Positions 13,691 through 25,737 of a DNA stretch of 64,000 bases are shown here, piece by piece; position 1 is the first letter of the stretch; each line of letters opens with the position of its first letter. The notes beneath the pieces are model-generated. The model was not told where the DNA came from. It did not search any database and worked only from the letters and a program-made list of their open reading frames with translations. Position numbers and translations under genes: made by a program. This DNA is from Climacteris rufus (Eukaryota > Chordata > Aves > Passeriformes > Climacteridae), in the NCBI GenBank assembly GCA_013398175.1, contig VZRZ01002437.1:556676-620675 (forward strand), in the 5' to 3' direction.

Positions 13691-16478
13691 GATACTCATC
13701 CCCAAACAATTCTGAACAGGTTTTTCTACCAAAAAAATCTCAACAATTCTTTTGTTTATTTAAAAAAAAAAATTAGACTTGCTTTTATTCTTGGAGGAGC
13801 ATGGATAGGCTTCTTCTTGCTGTAGTTTTGAATTATTAGTTAATTCAGTCATACTTTTAGCTCTAAGCAATCCTAGCTGAATTACTTACTTAAACTACTA
13901 TTCCTTCTATATTTTCAGCACTTTTTCCTGGAATGGTTTTTCCGTTTCCTTAATACCATTTTTGCTTTGATGATAGGACACGTTATCCTTTAAATATAGA
14001 AATGTTATTTGTTTTAATCTAGCATGCAGTTGAAGACAACACAAACAAGCAGTGGATATAACTCTGTAAAACCTTTATGTAGCGAAGGGCATGGCAAAGG
14101 CAGTTGTCTTTGCATGTGGACAGCATATGTCTGTTTCACTCAGAGAGTAATTTTGTACATGGCAAAGAATCTGTTCTCGTCATGTTGTCTGATGCTTGTT
14201 TTTTTTTTTTTCCAGTTTTGTTTTGTTTAAATTAAAAAAGATCAGACATTCTTCAGAGAATCAAGGTAATGCAGTGAATCTGATTCTGTTGTGAAAAAAA
14301 AAATCAGAACTGTTGTTCAACAATAACGAATAAAAAAACCCTCTTAACTCCTAACACAAACCCCATAATAATTGGAAAACACTGCTGAGAAAACTGAATA
14401 CTGCTATACAAGAAGAAAAGTTTTATTCTTTTAATAAAATACACTAAATAATACATAATATTTTCTTAACAAAATTTCTTAGATTTTGCTTTCTAGCTGA
14501 TTTTCTAGGTGTCTGATGTATACCTTCTATTTATTGTAGCATATTTCTTCTGAAGTATTGAAAATTATCTTTCTAAATCCTCTTGGCATTAAAAACAAAT
14601 TTGAAGAATAAAAATCTAAAACTGAGCAACCCAGTATCTTCAACCTGAATCCACAGAATATAGGCCATAGAGCAAAGTCACTGCCACTGAAAGGAGTAAT
14701 TCTTAAGTTCAAAACGTTTCCAGCTTCTCCATATCAACTTCCAGAGAACAAGGATTCAAAAACCAGAATCAGATTCATCTCAGTTGCACTGTAGAATAAC
14801 ATGAATCATCATCATTTTTTTGGTGCACTTTTTGTGAACATTACATTCCTATAGAAATTCTGCCACCTTTGCTTAGATGAAACACTGACTTGGCAATAGC
14901 TGCAAATTAAATAGTGTGGTATGATAGAAGGAGTGAAGGCTTGTCTGGAAAAGCAAAAGATATATACTAGTAAGCCTGCTCATACAGTAGATAAAACTCT
15001 CTTTCTCCCCAATTTGAGTGCTAGGAATGTTATTAGTCTTAGAAGAATTATCTGTCCTTTGTAAAGTCTGTCTGACTGGAAAGCCGATGCTGGTTTTATT
15101 CTGCTTTTCTCAGGCAATCATTTTCTACTTTCCGTTCTTCTTTAGGATGCCATTCATCATTTGGAAATGATCAGAAACATTTCTTTCTGCTAACCCAACC
15201 CAACAGAACACTTTTAGAACTTTTCTGTGTGCCTCTGGAGAGCTAGCAGATTATTTGGGTTATTCAAGTATATTGATGCAAGGACTGAGTGCAGGTGTTC
15301 ATTCATTTGACCCATTTCCTTTCATATTGATAACTGAAAAGGTGGTGTTTGCCCTTTGGGGAAATGTCTTTGTCAAGTGGCCCTGTAAGACATTTCAGGT
15401 TAAATGTTATTTTACATCCTAGGTGTCTTTGTTTTCAGCCTGTGGTAAAAGGGGCATGTTATCAGAAAGACATTTTATGGTATTTTCCTAGTTCATTAAA
15501 TATTCTTTAGGAAGATACTGTTTATATGCATCTTCAGCTTGTCAGAGAAGTACAATGTAAGTGACATGTAGGAAGGGGCTCAAGTAGCAGAAAAAGGTGG
15601 ACAGAAAGGATCCCAAAGCTATTTTATATGCTAAGTCAAATCCTTGTTACCAAGATGCAGTTAAAGAGCAATTGTATCATTTGCAACCAGAATTTCTTAG
15701 AAGGTTTCTATCACCAATCTGTGGCTTTAGAACAAGCCTCCTTTTCCTGAAATGGTACATAAGTTGTCAAATGCTATAATCAACCAGCTCATCCAGGCTT
15801 GTAGCAAAATTAGAAAGCCCTGGGGATTTTCTTATGGCTAAAATATTCTGTCTCACTTTTGATCACATCCCAGAATGTAGTGTGACCTCTTAAATTGTAA
15901 CAAGACTGCCTCTACTTTGTCATTTTGTGGAATTATAATCGACTTCTCAACCCAACCACCATAAATTTAGTTGTGCGGCAAGTTTCAGTGTACAAGCTTT
16001 GTTTCACTGAAGCTTATGGAGTCCTGCATGGTCTCACTAGAGCAGGCAGATGCCAGAGTTTTAGCTGTAAGGCAGAGTTTTCTGTATTCAGGAGATTGCA
16101 TCCTTCCCACTTGAATATGATGCCCAGAACATAATTCCAGAATTAGTTTGCTATCCCTAGGGTATTTGAAATTTTAACACACATGTTTTTATGCCATCAT
16201 TCTGTGTACATGTGTAGTCTTCAATGAATGCAATATGTGTGTACATTAAATTCATATGCATGTATCTAGCCATATATAGAAAATGCCACATAGGAAGCAC
16301 TTTTTACTCCTTTCTTTCTTATCTTCTCATTACTAGTAGATGTAACTTTAAAATATCATGTTCACAAAAATGATCAAATAAAGTCAAAACCAGTTTAAAT
16401 ATTTGTCCATTAAAAGAGAGGCTTCCTCTGTATTTACTTTCTATGAACCTTAATCCCTTTGATTTTCTGTACTTACAC
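13691..16478. other. unannotated sequence
   Basis: Only short A- and T-runs (13759-13769, 14199-14211) and chance open frames are visible. I recognise no repeat or gene. Confidence 0.5.
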
Positions 16479-17087
16479 TCACTCTCCTACTATGCCAAGT
16501 AAACACCTCACGAAAAAGACAAGGCAAACACAATTTGAAAAGGGAAGGGCACATGGGCTGAGGAAAGATGGTGTCAAAATACCAAGTGCTTGGTCTTGTG
16601 ACATATTCAGAATTATGAGACTACATTTTCTTTTGTGCTTAACATTAGCATGATCCTCAGAGATGTCTTTGCAGAAATCTACCTCAGACTTGTCCTGGTT
16701 GGGTATTTGTACTTGGATGAAAAATAATTTCTCCCCACAGATGAGTACAGAGAGTAACTGAGACAACTGTCTATAGACAGCAACTTCTGTTCCTCCACCA
16801 GCTCTTGATGGTTGCTCATCTCTATGTAATTGTTCGTAATATTTCATGAAAAGCCTGTTAATCCCTATAGTTTCGGTAAAGTGATTCCCTGTGGATGATC
16901 TAATTGAGGCAATTAAAGGGGGTTTATTATCACTGTTTAACTGGACTGTCACACTTGGACACGAAAGAAAGACGCAGACACGCGTTGGAGAGAGAAGAGC
17001 CAAAACTGGGGAGCACTCTCTGGACTTTATTTTATATATCCTCTTAGAAACCACAGTGGATTGGAGGGAGAACTTGCTGCCCCTCAA
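16479..17087 (-). other. longest open frame in window (202 codons), unassigned
   Basis: The frame begins inside the minus-strand LTR described next and runs out of its 3' side into flanking DNA. I find no retroviral motif (no zinc knuckle, protease DTG or reverse-transcriptase YxDD) and no domain I recognise. Composition is mixed: a serine- and charge-containing middle and a hydrophobic cysteine-containing end. The less AT-rich local composition lowers stop-codon frequency, so chance is the leading explanation. A transcript driven by the LTR is possible but unsupported. Confidence 0.15.
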
Positions 17088-17208
17088 TCACACTGGTCAA
17101 AGGAAACATCCGTCAAATATCTCTGCCCAGGAGAAAGGAGTGCAAACAATAGAACACGGTTAGAAAAACACGGCTATGTTTACAGAAAGTGTGTGAGAAA
17201 CTGTTACA
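16890..17208 (-). mobile_element. probable ERV LTR, minus strand
   Basis: On the minus strand the element opens TGTAACAG (17208) and reads a U3-like part. A TATA-like GATATATAAAATAAAG lies at about 17025-17040. A CpG-containing leader-like part follows, and an AATAAA signal at 16923-16928 lies about 105 bp after the TATA. The end is near CCACA (16890). TG...CA-type ends, about 320 bp length and this TATA-to-AATAAA spacing fit an alpharetrovirus/ERVK-sized avian LTR. No internal genes or clear target-site duplication are visible, so it is a solo or truncated copy. The family is uncertain. Confidence 0.55.
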
Positions 17209-17603
17209 GAGAATGAAATCAAAGAGCTGCAAAACTCAGGGCAACACTGGACCCATATCCTTTGCTTGTATTCTGAGACTGAAACAAATGCTGGCTAGAA
17301 AGAGTGATGGCTATTTCTTCTTTACAAGTGTGGAGAGAATTAAGTGGTATCAAAGTTAAGCTGATAATCAGGTGGGTGAGTCAAGGGTTAATTTGCAATT
17401 AGAAGGTTTTCAAATTTATTAGCTGCTTCTCCCTTAATTTGATTTCTGCTGAAGATCAGTTTTTGCCATGATTGTCTCTTTATTTTATCTGTTAAAAAAC
17501 AATGGCTCTGATAAAAGGCTCCCAGAACAGAGCACAGAGAAGACTTAAGGGAGCACATTAGTATGTAAAAGTGAGGGATTCCTCTCCAAGGTGACAAATT
17601 TCA
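17209..17603. other. spacer between two opposed LTRs
   Basis: About 395 bp that I cannot match to retroviral sequence. It looks like unique host DNA, with motifs such as AATTTGCAATTAG near 17390. Confidence 0.4.
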
Positions 17604-18007
17604 TGAAGTCCTGTAGCTTCAACAAAAGTCAGTGATAACTGGACCTATGCCGGTTACTGTGGCACTGCCCATGGCGCACTGCCTTAGAGGGACTGCTGGC
17701 ATAAAGCTCTGGACATCTGAATTAACCCTATGGAGATCTCCCCATGGATGACAGCGAGCCTATTGGCAGGACCACGAGGGCTTCGTCTCATCTGTTGGTA
17801 GCTATTCCTCTCTCCCCCTCTCTCTCTTCCTCTACTTTGTTTCTTTATTTCTCTTTCTCTCCCCCCCCTATCGCATAATTGTGTTGTTGGCACTCAATAA
17901 AGGTGCACTATTTGATTAAAGTTGAAATCCCCTTTGTGCCTTTTGCATTTTGAGATTGTGAAACGAACCATCACGACCCCTGCTTGTGTTAGAGGATCGT
18001 GACAACA
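17604..18007 (+). mobile_element. probable ERV LTR, plus strand
   Basis: A TATA-like CATAAAG lies at 17700-17706, followed by an R-like segment. A pyrimidine tract spans 17806-17870 and a polyadenylation signal AATAAA is at 17896-17901. A GT-rich and CpG-containing U5-like part ends in GTGACAACA at 18007. Immediately downstream, TTGGTGCC (18010-18017) resembles the start of a retroviral primer-binding site, which begins TGG. If real, this would be a 5' LTR whose internal region was lost. The 5' edge (TGAAG at 17604) is a guess and no target duplication was found. The 69-codon minus frame at 17684-17893 is an antisense artefact of the pyrimidine tract. Confidence 0.6.
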
Positions 18008-20771
18008 TCTTGGTGCCACTTGCTCCTTTAAGCTCTGCCATTACTGGTTTGTAATGTTAACTTCCAGGTGTAGTGAATGGATTTCTGAAGGTCTGCTTTT
18101 TATCCAGTAAAAATAAGTCTGTGATAACACGCAGTCTTTGTCTTAGTATTTTGTCTTTCCATCTTATTTTTTGGAGGTGAACTCTGAGCTATAAAATGCA
18201 AAAGCAGGTAGCAGACCCTTTTCTGTTGTCTTATTGAAACTCATCAGCCTTTAGCTAACACAGTTTTAGCAGATAATATTATTTCTCAGATTGCCACACG
18301 TTTGAAATTAGGTTGGCTCTCTAGAAAATTTACAAATGAGATAATAATATGTCAATAAGAGTCACTAGGAACAGGAGTTTCCAACATAAACCTTTCCACT
18401 CTTTTTGTCAAAATTAGAAGCTTCAACTGTCATGCAGAACTTTTGGGAGGATTATCTCTAATACCTACATATAATTCTTAAAGGCAGTCTTTAGCCTAAT
18501 ATATCCAGAATGTCTTAGGTCTTTGAACTAGAATGAAGGCCTTGCAATTTTGGTAGGCTCTGATGCACTTTTGACACTCTTTTTAATCTCAACATGCTAC
18601 TGAAAACAATCTGTCTATAGCTTGTTCACCTAACTGTGGAGTCACTTGGCTTCTGAATAACCAAGAACTACTATTCAAAGCATGACCCCAAAATGAGACA
18701 CATTTGTTTTCAGGATCATGTTTCCCAGGGTTCTTATTTCTTCAGGGATGTGTTTTCAATTGAAGAACTGGTGGGGGGGGGAAGGCATTACAAAAGCTTT
18801 TGCTGTGTAGAAATATAGAGCAATTTCTGGTTTTTGAATTGGACTTAGCCTTGTACTGTATTGGATGGAACATTTTTTTTTCCTAGCTTAATTGGAAAAA
18901 ATTGTTGACATCCTTACTTGCGGTTAGTTACATAAATGTAAATCATTAATAGCTGGGCTACTGTCAGAGAAGTTGTTCTATATTAATAGTTTGAAGACAA
19001 GGGACAGAATTTGGTCTCTAACAGTATTTTTTTGCACTCTCGAAGACCTTCAAGCTACAGGGGAAATCGCTAGTCTGCAACAATTAAAATGGACACATCT
19101 CATTAATGATTTTAGTCAACTGCTGTAACTTCAGCCCTCTCAATTTATCTCAGAAAAAACAAAGCTGCTGAATTGGGATTGTCAAAAAGATGTGCAATTT
19201 TCTCTTTTAGGCTGTAAGAACACACACAGTTTGTTTCTTTTCTTACTTGTCTGTCTGAACCCCCTCAGAATTGCAGTTAGGGACAAAGAGTGAAAAAAAA
19301 AAAAATACTATAAACCACTCCTGCTCCTGTTGTTCTGAGAAAATGCAGGGGTGAAAGGAGTGGAATAGCAAAATGTCTGTAGCTGTACTATTTTTGAAAA
19401 TGTGAGACCTTGAAAAACAGCTTGGCTGTAGCTCCAAAAAGATGTCTTATGTCACATCAGAGGGAGTTGTGTGCTGGATATCAGGTTTCACCTACCAGCA
19501 GTTTTCACTACCCTCACTCTTAATGGTGGCAGCAAACCACAGCTGTTTTTCTTCTGTCTTTCTTACAGATTTACCCTTACCCTTGTTGCAGGATGAGAAA
19601 AATGTTTGTCATACAAGGACAGTAAAAATTAAATTTCAAAAATTTCATATGATAAACTGAGAAATGTTGAGAATGCTCTGGTTAGATACCAGTGTTCAGC
19701 CAGGGTGCTGCTGAGTCCATGTCAAGTCATGAAAATAGTTGGGAGTTCTCTTGTGTTTTGCACCCATGGCATAAGCTGCTGTCAGGTAGTACACAAAGGA
19801 GCACAAAAAGTACAGTAAAGATCAGCTCTGCAGATAAGTGTTTTTCAATAGCATTGAGGAAGAGATTTTTTTACCTTAATTGTGGTTGGTTTTAAATTCT
19901 AAAGGGATTTTGACTCCACTTGGTATGCTTAGCTTCTTATCTGCCAGCCATCCAGAAAGGAGAGGTACGTGCTATGCTAGGATGCAAGTCATGGTTGCCA
20001 TTTTCTTTGAAGACTTTTTATGTTCATGTTGTTTTCATTAAAATGGCTTTCATTTCCTTTCTTAAAAATAAACTTGAATTTTTTTTTCACTGATAATTCA
20101 GCTAGGGGTACTTACAAAAGGCAAAATATTGTTTATACTCACTTGTTATGATCATTGTTATGATCACTTTGGCCTTACCTTCTGCATATTATCATATGAA
20201 AACAAGATCAGCACAACTTGCAACCTTACATTCATTTGAAGTATTCAATAAAACATGCTTGTTCTGCCTGTGTACACACATGTACTAATTTGTATGTATA
20301 TATTTGGAAGCTTACAAAGAACAGCACTAGAAAATGTCATTTTCTCAACCATTGTGCTTGTCACATAAAATTTGAGACTTGGATTCTGTCTTACTGAAAT
20401 ACAGCTGTAGGCTGTAGTCAAGGTTATAATCACTTAATTTAAGACAGATATTTCATATACATCTTTTTTTGCACAAAATCATCACTGTGTCAATATGCAT
20501 CGATCTATCAATAAAAATGTTATTTTTTAATTTCTCTGATGATAAAAACACAAAACATTCTTTTCAACATGGCAGCCATGAAAAAATTATTAAAAAACTG
20601 AAAAATATATATTGCAGGTTTTAAAATATAATTTTAAATGCTGCATAACATTGTATAATACAGATGCTGCCTTTTAAAAATTTTGAATGTCCATTGGAAA
20701 ACTTGACTTCTTAGAAAAAACCCTTAGCCTTTCATGGAAAAACACCCTACATAATTTCCATTTTGACCAGT
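18008..20771. other. unannotated sequence
   Basis: A nine-base G-run (18773-18781), an A-run near 19294 and chance frames. A segment near 19090-19200 has homeodomain- and SOX-type motifs but is otherwise unremarkable. Confidence 0.5.
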
Positions 20772-20824
20772 AAAAAAAACCAAACATAAACCAAAAACCG
20801 CAAAACAAACAAACAAGCAAAAAA
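20772..20824. repeat. A-rich (CAAA)n-like low-complexity tract
   Basis: Irregular AAAC, AACC and CAAA units. Confidence 0.85.
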
Positions 20825-20935
20825 CTTAGACTGTCATATCTGCTGTTACTTAAACAGTGTGTTCTGTTAAATCTTATAAATAGTATAAAAGCAATTCTGT
20901 GTGTGTTGTTCTTCTGGTTAAACATTTGTAATGAT

Positions 20936-20967
20936 GAACATTTGTAATAGTGTTGTAATAGAGAAAC
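20936..20967. repeat. short tandem repeat, 16-bp unit, two copies
   Basis: The block AACATTTGTAAT recurs 16 bp later with near-identical flanks. It lies in what would be the 3' UTR if the candidate exon at 21102 is real. Confidence 0.75.
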
Positions 20968-21101
20968 TTTGTTTTTTCTGCAAAGTGTAGTTCTAGAAAC
21001 TTGTTCTAACGTAGTCAAATCAGCTGTTTTACAGCACTGAATCTGTGTTGTCTCAGGCAAACTGTGCTTATCCAGGATTCAGACTGAAATCAGTTTTCAA
21101 T

Positions 21102-21222
21102 TCAATTTTTCCTGTCATATTGAACGACTGTATAAAACTTCTGTGCGCTGTTAATAGCTTTCATGTGCTGGGCAGCCATTTCAGCAATAGATTCTTTCCT
21201 CTCTTGCAAGGCAGTTTCTGAA
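21102..21222 (-). CDS. candidate terminal coding exon, product unknown
   Basis: On the minus strand a T/G-rich tract (21276 down to 21225) ends in TTTTTTAG, a plausible splice acceptor. An open frame of 39 codons follows and stops at TGA (21102-21104). The peptide starts SETALQERKESIAEM and ends KFYTVVQYDRKN. It is rich in E, K, Q and A, amphipathic and helix-like. That differs sharply from the F/L/I/C-rich chance frames elsewhere in this AT-rich window. Two CpGs survive in the frame (AGC-GCA, GTC-GTT). The first base after the acceptor would complete a split codon. I do not recognise the protein. The upstream exons would lie at higher coordinates, and I could not find a convincing partner. 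It could be chance, or the end of a gene with very long introns. Confidence 0.35.
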
Positions 21223-21224
21223 CT

Positions 21225-21276
21225 AAAAAACCCCAACCAAAAAAAACCAACACAACAAAATAACCCAAAACAAAAC
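21225..21276. repeat. A/C-rich low-complexity tract
   Basis: Irregular AACC, AAAAC and ACA units. On the minus strand this is the polypyrimidine-like tract preceding the candidate acceptor at 21223-21224. Confidence 0.8.
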
Positions 21277-23109
21277 AGTATAGAATGTAAGGTATAATAT
21301 TTTAAAAGAAACAGAAGCAGAGTAAGAATTTTGAACACCTTCTTTGAACAAAGGGATTCAGACACAGCAAAGAAATGGTGTGAAATGTTGATTGCAGTTT
21401 TTTATGCATCCTGTGTATAAAGAAATTTTAAAAAAAGTTGTGAGTCTATTAAAAGGTTGCACACAGTCTGATACCCTTATACTTCTTTATTACGTTCCTT
21501 TTAAGTTTCCTTACCTGAGTTTAGGCATCCAAATGGGAGCCAAATGACCCAATCCATGTGAAGAAGTAGGTGCCTACCAATGGCTATTCATCTAATTTTA
21601 AGGTCAGTTAGATAAATCACAGAAATCATGCTTCTGACATACCTGTAAAAGAAGACAAGCTGTCTAGCTTGCATTGAAATACAACTTCTAGACATTTAAA
21701 AAGTCTAAGAGATTTTTTTTTGATTGAGAATGTAGGTACTAATGAAATATGTATGAAATTAATTTTTAAAAAATTTAATAATTATAGAGTGGTCTTTATT
21801 GATCTTTGTTAGTCACACTGAGTATCCTTAATTTTTAGGGTATTTGAAAGAATTGGCATGATGCACAGATAGAAAAAAAAAAAAAAGAAAACCACCGGAA
21901 AGCATGTCCTTTAATTGAATATATCTTTGAAGTTATACTTAGAAGTCCTTTGTGCCACATACCTCATCCACAGTTCTCAAGGCTTCAGTTGTCATTCTAG
22001 GCGAGTAATTCTCTATATCATCACGATGTTAGAGCCATAAATATCTCATTCCATTTAGAATAATTACTTGCTACTGCTTTCTATGCAAAAATATGGTTCT
22101 TCCACACAAAGACACACAAAAATAACACATTAGCAGTAGCCACTTGGCCAATTAGAGCAGTCTTTGTCACAGCTTAACCAAGTTAAACAGAGCTTCAGGT
22201 CCAGGAAAGCTCAGACAAAACACACCTGACAAGCCTCAGTCAAGGGGCCTTGCAGATTTAACACAAAGCTTACACCTGTTTTTCAAAGACAATACTGTAT
22301 TACCAGTTAGAGCCTGTAAAAGGGAGTAACTAAATTAAATTATGGTATATAAGTGAAAATAATGACTAATGTGTGTTTGACTGTGAAAGAACAAAAACTC
22401 ATCTTGTTCATTTTATTGTTTTACACAAATATCTACTTACTGCATTCTACCACTTGCAGCATAGATTATTTTTATTTTTATATTATGTATTTTTGTGTGA
22501 TTTTTGACATAAGTATGTACAACAACCACATGGGATTGTCTGTAACAAAGGTTCCTAAGCTTTTAGTACTACAAAACATCAACTGCACGTTTACCAAGAC
22601 AATGGAATTGCTTATTTTTGGCTATTAAATCGTATTGGACTCTTGAAATTTGAGAGGCTCTACATAAAAAGTTGCCTTTTTAAAAACTTTACCATTAATG
22701 TTGCTATTCTGTTACTGGTTTCCTTTTTTAAAAATCACAGTTGTCACACTGGATGTAATTCTTTCCTCACATATTTTTAATAATAGTATTGATTTCAGTG
22801 GAATTATTTTTCATTTTCCTAGTGTGAACAGAGAATCAGATTAATTCACCAAAATTATTTTCTTGCCATATTATAGGAACTTATTACTTTTCCCTGTCAT
22901 GATAATTTTAGTAGGAAATAGGTTAAAATAATCTTCATCCAGTTGGGCAAATTGAGTCAGCCTGCTGCTGTGTTATATAGCCCGTCTGTTCTGCCAACTT
23001 ATTTTTGATGAACTTCTTAGAAATAGCTGCTTTTATGCCAGTGACTTAGGGTAGGTTTGTGTGTAATTATGCTCTTAGTAACGTTGCAAGTATAAAGAAA
23101 GAAAGGGGA
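21277..23109. other. unannotated sequence
   Basis: No gene or mobile element recognised. An A-run lies near 21871-21885. Frames are short and hydrophobic. Confidence 0.5.
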
Positions 23110-23345
23110 AAAAAAAAGACATAGGTCTTTTATGGGACCTCTTGTAGGCTTCTGTCTCATTATGTTAACAATCTGCCTAGAGAATGGTGTCAGATTTAGA
23201 GAGCAGACGAGATTGATTTACTTTTCAGGCCCTTCTACCCAGCCTAATTATTGCATTACAAATGGCGATTCTTTCACCCCTCTGAAGGAGCACTTTGATT
23301 AGTGTCTGCAATGCAGGTGCCAGGGCTTAATACGGTAAGTGCATG
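23110..23345. other. candidate conserved non-coding block
   Basis: Balanced composition with CpGs retained near 23208, 23264 and 23334. A motif cluster around 23244-23263 joins TAATTA, TTGCATTA and ACAAAT, which are homeodomain and POU/SOX-like cores. TTTGATTAG follows near 23292. No repeat signature and no credible frame. The enhancer interpretation is inference. Confidence 0.28.
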
Positions 23346-24875
23346 TCAACTAGTTTCTTTTATCACATAGTCAAACTGTATAAAAAAAGCCATTGCACAG
23401 GAGGAGCTGATACATGGCTTTACCAGAGCTTGTATGAGCTTAAAATTGATAGGGTTAGAACAGCTATGAAATTTGCCATCTTGTTTTGTATAATTTTTTG
23501 TTATTATTCTGATAAACACAAGAAAAAAGTGGTAGATGTGACATAGAAATAAAAGCAGCGTGAATAGGTAGTTTGCCATTGTAGAATTTTTATTTAAAAT
23601 TCAGATCAGATTTCTCCCTTCTCCCTGCCCCCAAGACAAGATTGAATGGTGGTTCTCACAAATTAAGTTATAGTTTCAACATTATAGGTTCTCCTCTGCT
23701 CATGTATTTGATGAATTGACTTATTGAAAGGGTTTTATTATTAAGCTGATGCTCTTTTTCATTGCTTAAAGATTAATTTATAAATAGCATGCTTTTTGTC
23801 AGTTGAGAATGACTACGTAAATACGGGCTTGGATCAGTAAATGGGAACACAGAATAATTAGAATTCCTTTAAAAAATTAGTAATCTTCATTCATGCCAAA
23901 TTGAATAGGATTCACATCAGACACACTAGACTTCTCATCGACTTCCTATTGAAAGTTTCTCACTTGTTTGATATGTTATCTCATTTGCTGGAAAAACAAG
24001 TACAATTTTTTTTTTTTGTGTGTAACTTTACTCACACTGAAGGAGAAAAAATTAGAACGCAGCCATTATAACATCCTTTCCTAAATAATTTTACATAATA
24101 CTGTGAAAAAAGGTGGAAGGCAATGGGGAAATTATAGGAATTGCTATTCTGAGTGTCACACAAAGGTGAGGCTCTTGAGATCACTGAAGGTAGTGTGATG
24201 TTTCTCAAACACCTGTGTGTTTGAGTTCCTGACTCAGAGAACACCTGCTTCTTACTTAGCTACCTCATTTCCCTTGGATCCTTATTATGAACTCTGTCAA
24301 TCCTCATCCCACGTTTAACCAGCATTGCATGTTAATTGGTGTCATTTACACCTCAAATGACTTTTCCGTGTTCAATTTGATACACATTCCTTTCGAATTA
24401 TGTCTGAATATATTCTGAATTATGCAAAAATTGATGGGTCTTCTTCTTAACTATTTGGTGTGCAATTATTTAGTGTATTTAGTGTAATTATCAGGAAATG
24501 ATATCAGTCATCATTGCAATATTCATTACTTATAATCCATATATATTTTATTCCCATTAATAGTGTCTTATAATAATTTCTGGTTTACCTTACATTCTTA
24601 GATTTATAAAAACCCATTATTTTCTAATTATGGATCATTATATGGAATGTAGCTGTCAAAACTAGTGTTTCTATTATATTAACTATATTCTTCTACTTTT
24701 AATAAAATAAATGAAAATGCAGAGACAAATGTCAAGTCCAAAGGGCTAAGATCTCACGAAATACATCTGTAAATTGTTGGCAGTCTAGTAATTTATTTTA
24801 ATGTACCCAATTCAAAATTTTGTCTAATTAAACTAAAACAATACTATTATATCTTCACAGCTGAATTCACTGTAG
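23346..24875. other. unannotated AT-rich sequence
   Basis: A T-run near 24007-24017 and AT-rich sequence with no recognisable gene or element. Confidence 0.5.
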
Positions 24876-24951
24876 TCCTCTGTGTTAAACAGAATAGTCT
24901 TAACATACACTTTTCCTCTGTGTTAAACAGAATAGTCTTAACATACACTTA
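24876..24951. repeat. near-perfect 38-bp tandem duplication
   Basis: The 38-bp unit beginning TCCTCTGTGTTAAACAG occurs twice head-to-tail (24876-24913 and 24914-24951). I count 37 of 38 positions identical, the last base differing. The near-identity indicates a recent event, or an assembly artefact. Confidence 0.95.
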
Positions 24952-25517
24952 TAAAGTTGAAAACAGAAATTCATGATGAGTGGGAATATAAGAACTTAGA
25001 AAGGAGAGCAGACTTTCAACAGAAGAATATTCACATTTGAAATTAGGCTATGCTTGTCATGTCTTACTTGACTACAGTGATATTGACTCCAAACCTTTTA
25101 CTCAACTTCCATGTGAATCTATTGAAAATATATTTGCATTTTCTCCAATATCTAGATCTTATCAAACTGAATTTTTTAAATTGTAGAGACTGATCATGGC
25201 CCAGAGGTTGAGTCAACACTTGAATTGTGTAAAGGTATCATCCTTTCTACAGCAGATTTCTCTTGGAGACTCTGGCCTTGGATTTGGATGTACTCTGGAT
25301 TTTTCAAAAGTAAGATATTGAATTGTGCCTGTTCTGAAGGTTTCTTGTAAAGTCTTGCAAGGTATATATTAAGTACTTGCAGGTCTTTTGTTTTATTTTT
25401 AAGCTTGTTATCTTATATTCCAGAACTCGTAACTTTGCATTTTTTTGTCCTGTACAGAGTTCTGGAATGCAACACAGTTTTATAAAATACCTCCTTTAAG
25501 TTACATGCCTTTCATAA
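24952..25517. other. unannotated sequence
   Basis: No recognisable element. Confidence 0.5.
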
Positions 25518-25737
25518 AGATATTAGGAAGAAATTCTTTACTCTGAGAGTGGTGAGGCACTGGAACAGTTTGCCCAGAGAAGTTGTGGATGCCCCATCCC
25601 TATTCAAGGCCAGTCTGGACAGGGCTTTGAGCAACCTGAGCAAGTGGAAGGTGTTCCTGCTCATGGCAGGGGGTTGGAATGAGATGGAACCTTTAAGGTC
25701 CCTTCTGACCCAGCCCATTCTATAATTCCATGAATTC
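25518..25737 (+). mobile_element. CR1 LINE 3' fragment (5'-truncated)
   Basis: Diagnostic CR1 3' sequence is in order: GATATTAGGAAGAAATTCTT, GTGAGGCACTGGAACAG, CCCAGAGAAGTTGTGGATGC, GGCTTTGAGCAACCTGAG, CATGGCAGGGGGTTGGAA and TTTAAGGTCCCTTCTGACCC. It ends in the imperfect ATTCTAT/ATTCCATGA terminal repeat typical of CR1. Only the last 220 bp are present, the usual severe 5' truncation. Divergence from the canonical sequence appears modest, so it is one of the younger repeats here. The 80-codon minus frame overlapping it is antisense noise. Confidence 0.97.

Noticed and set aside
20674..21060. 128-codon minus frame downstream of the candidate exon
   Set aside because: It reads through the A-rich low-complexity tract (F/W/C-rich peptide) and has no protein-like composition; it would be 3' UTR if the exon is real.
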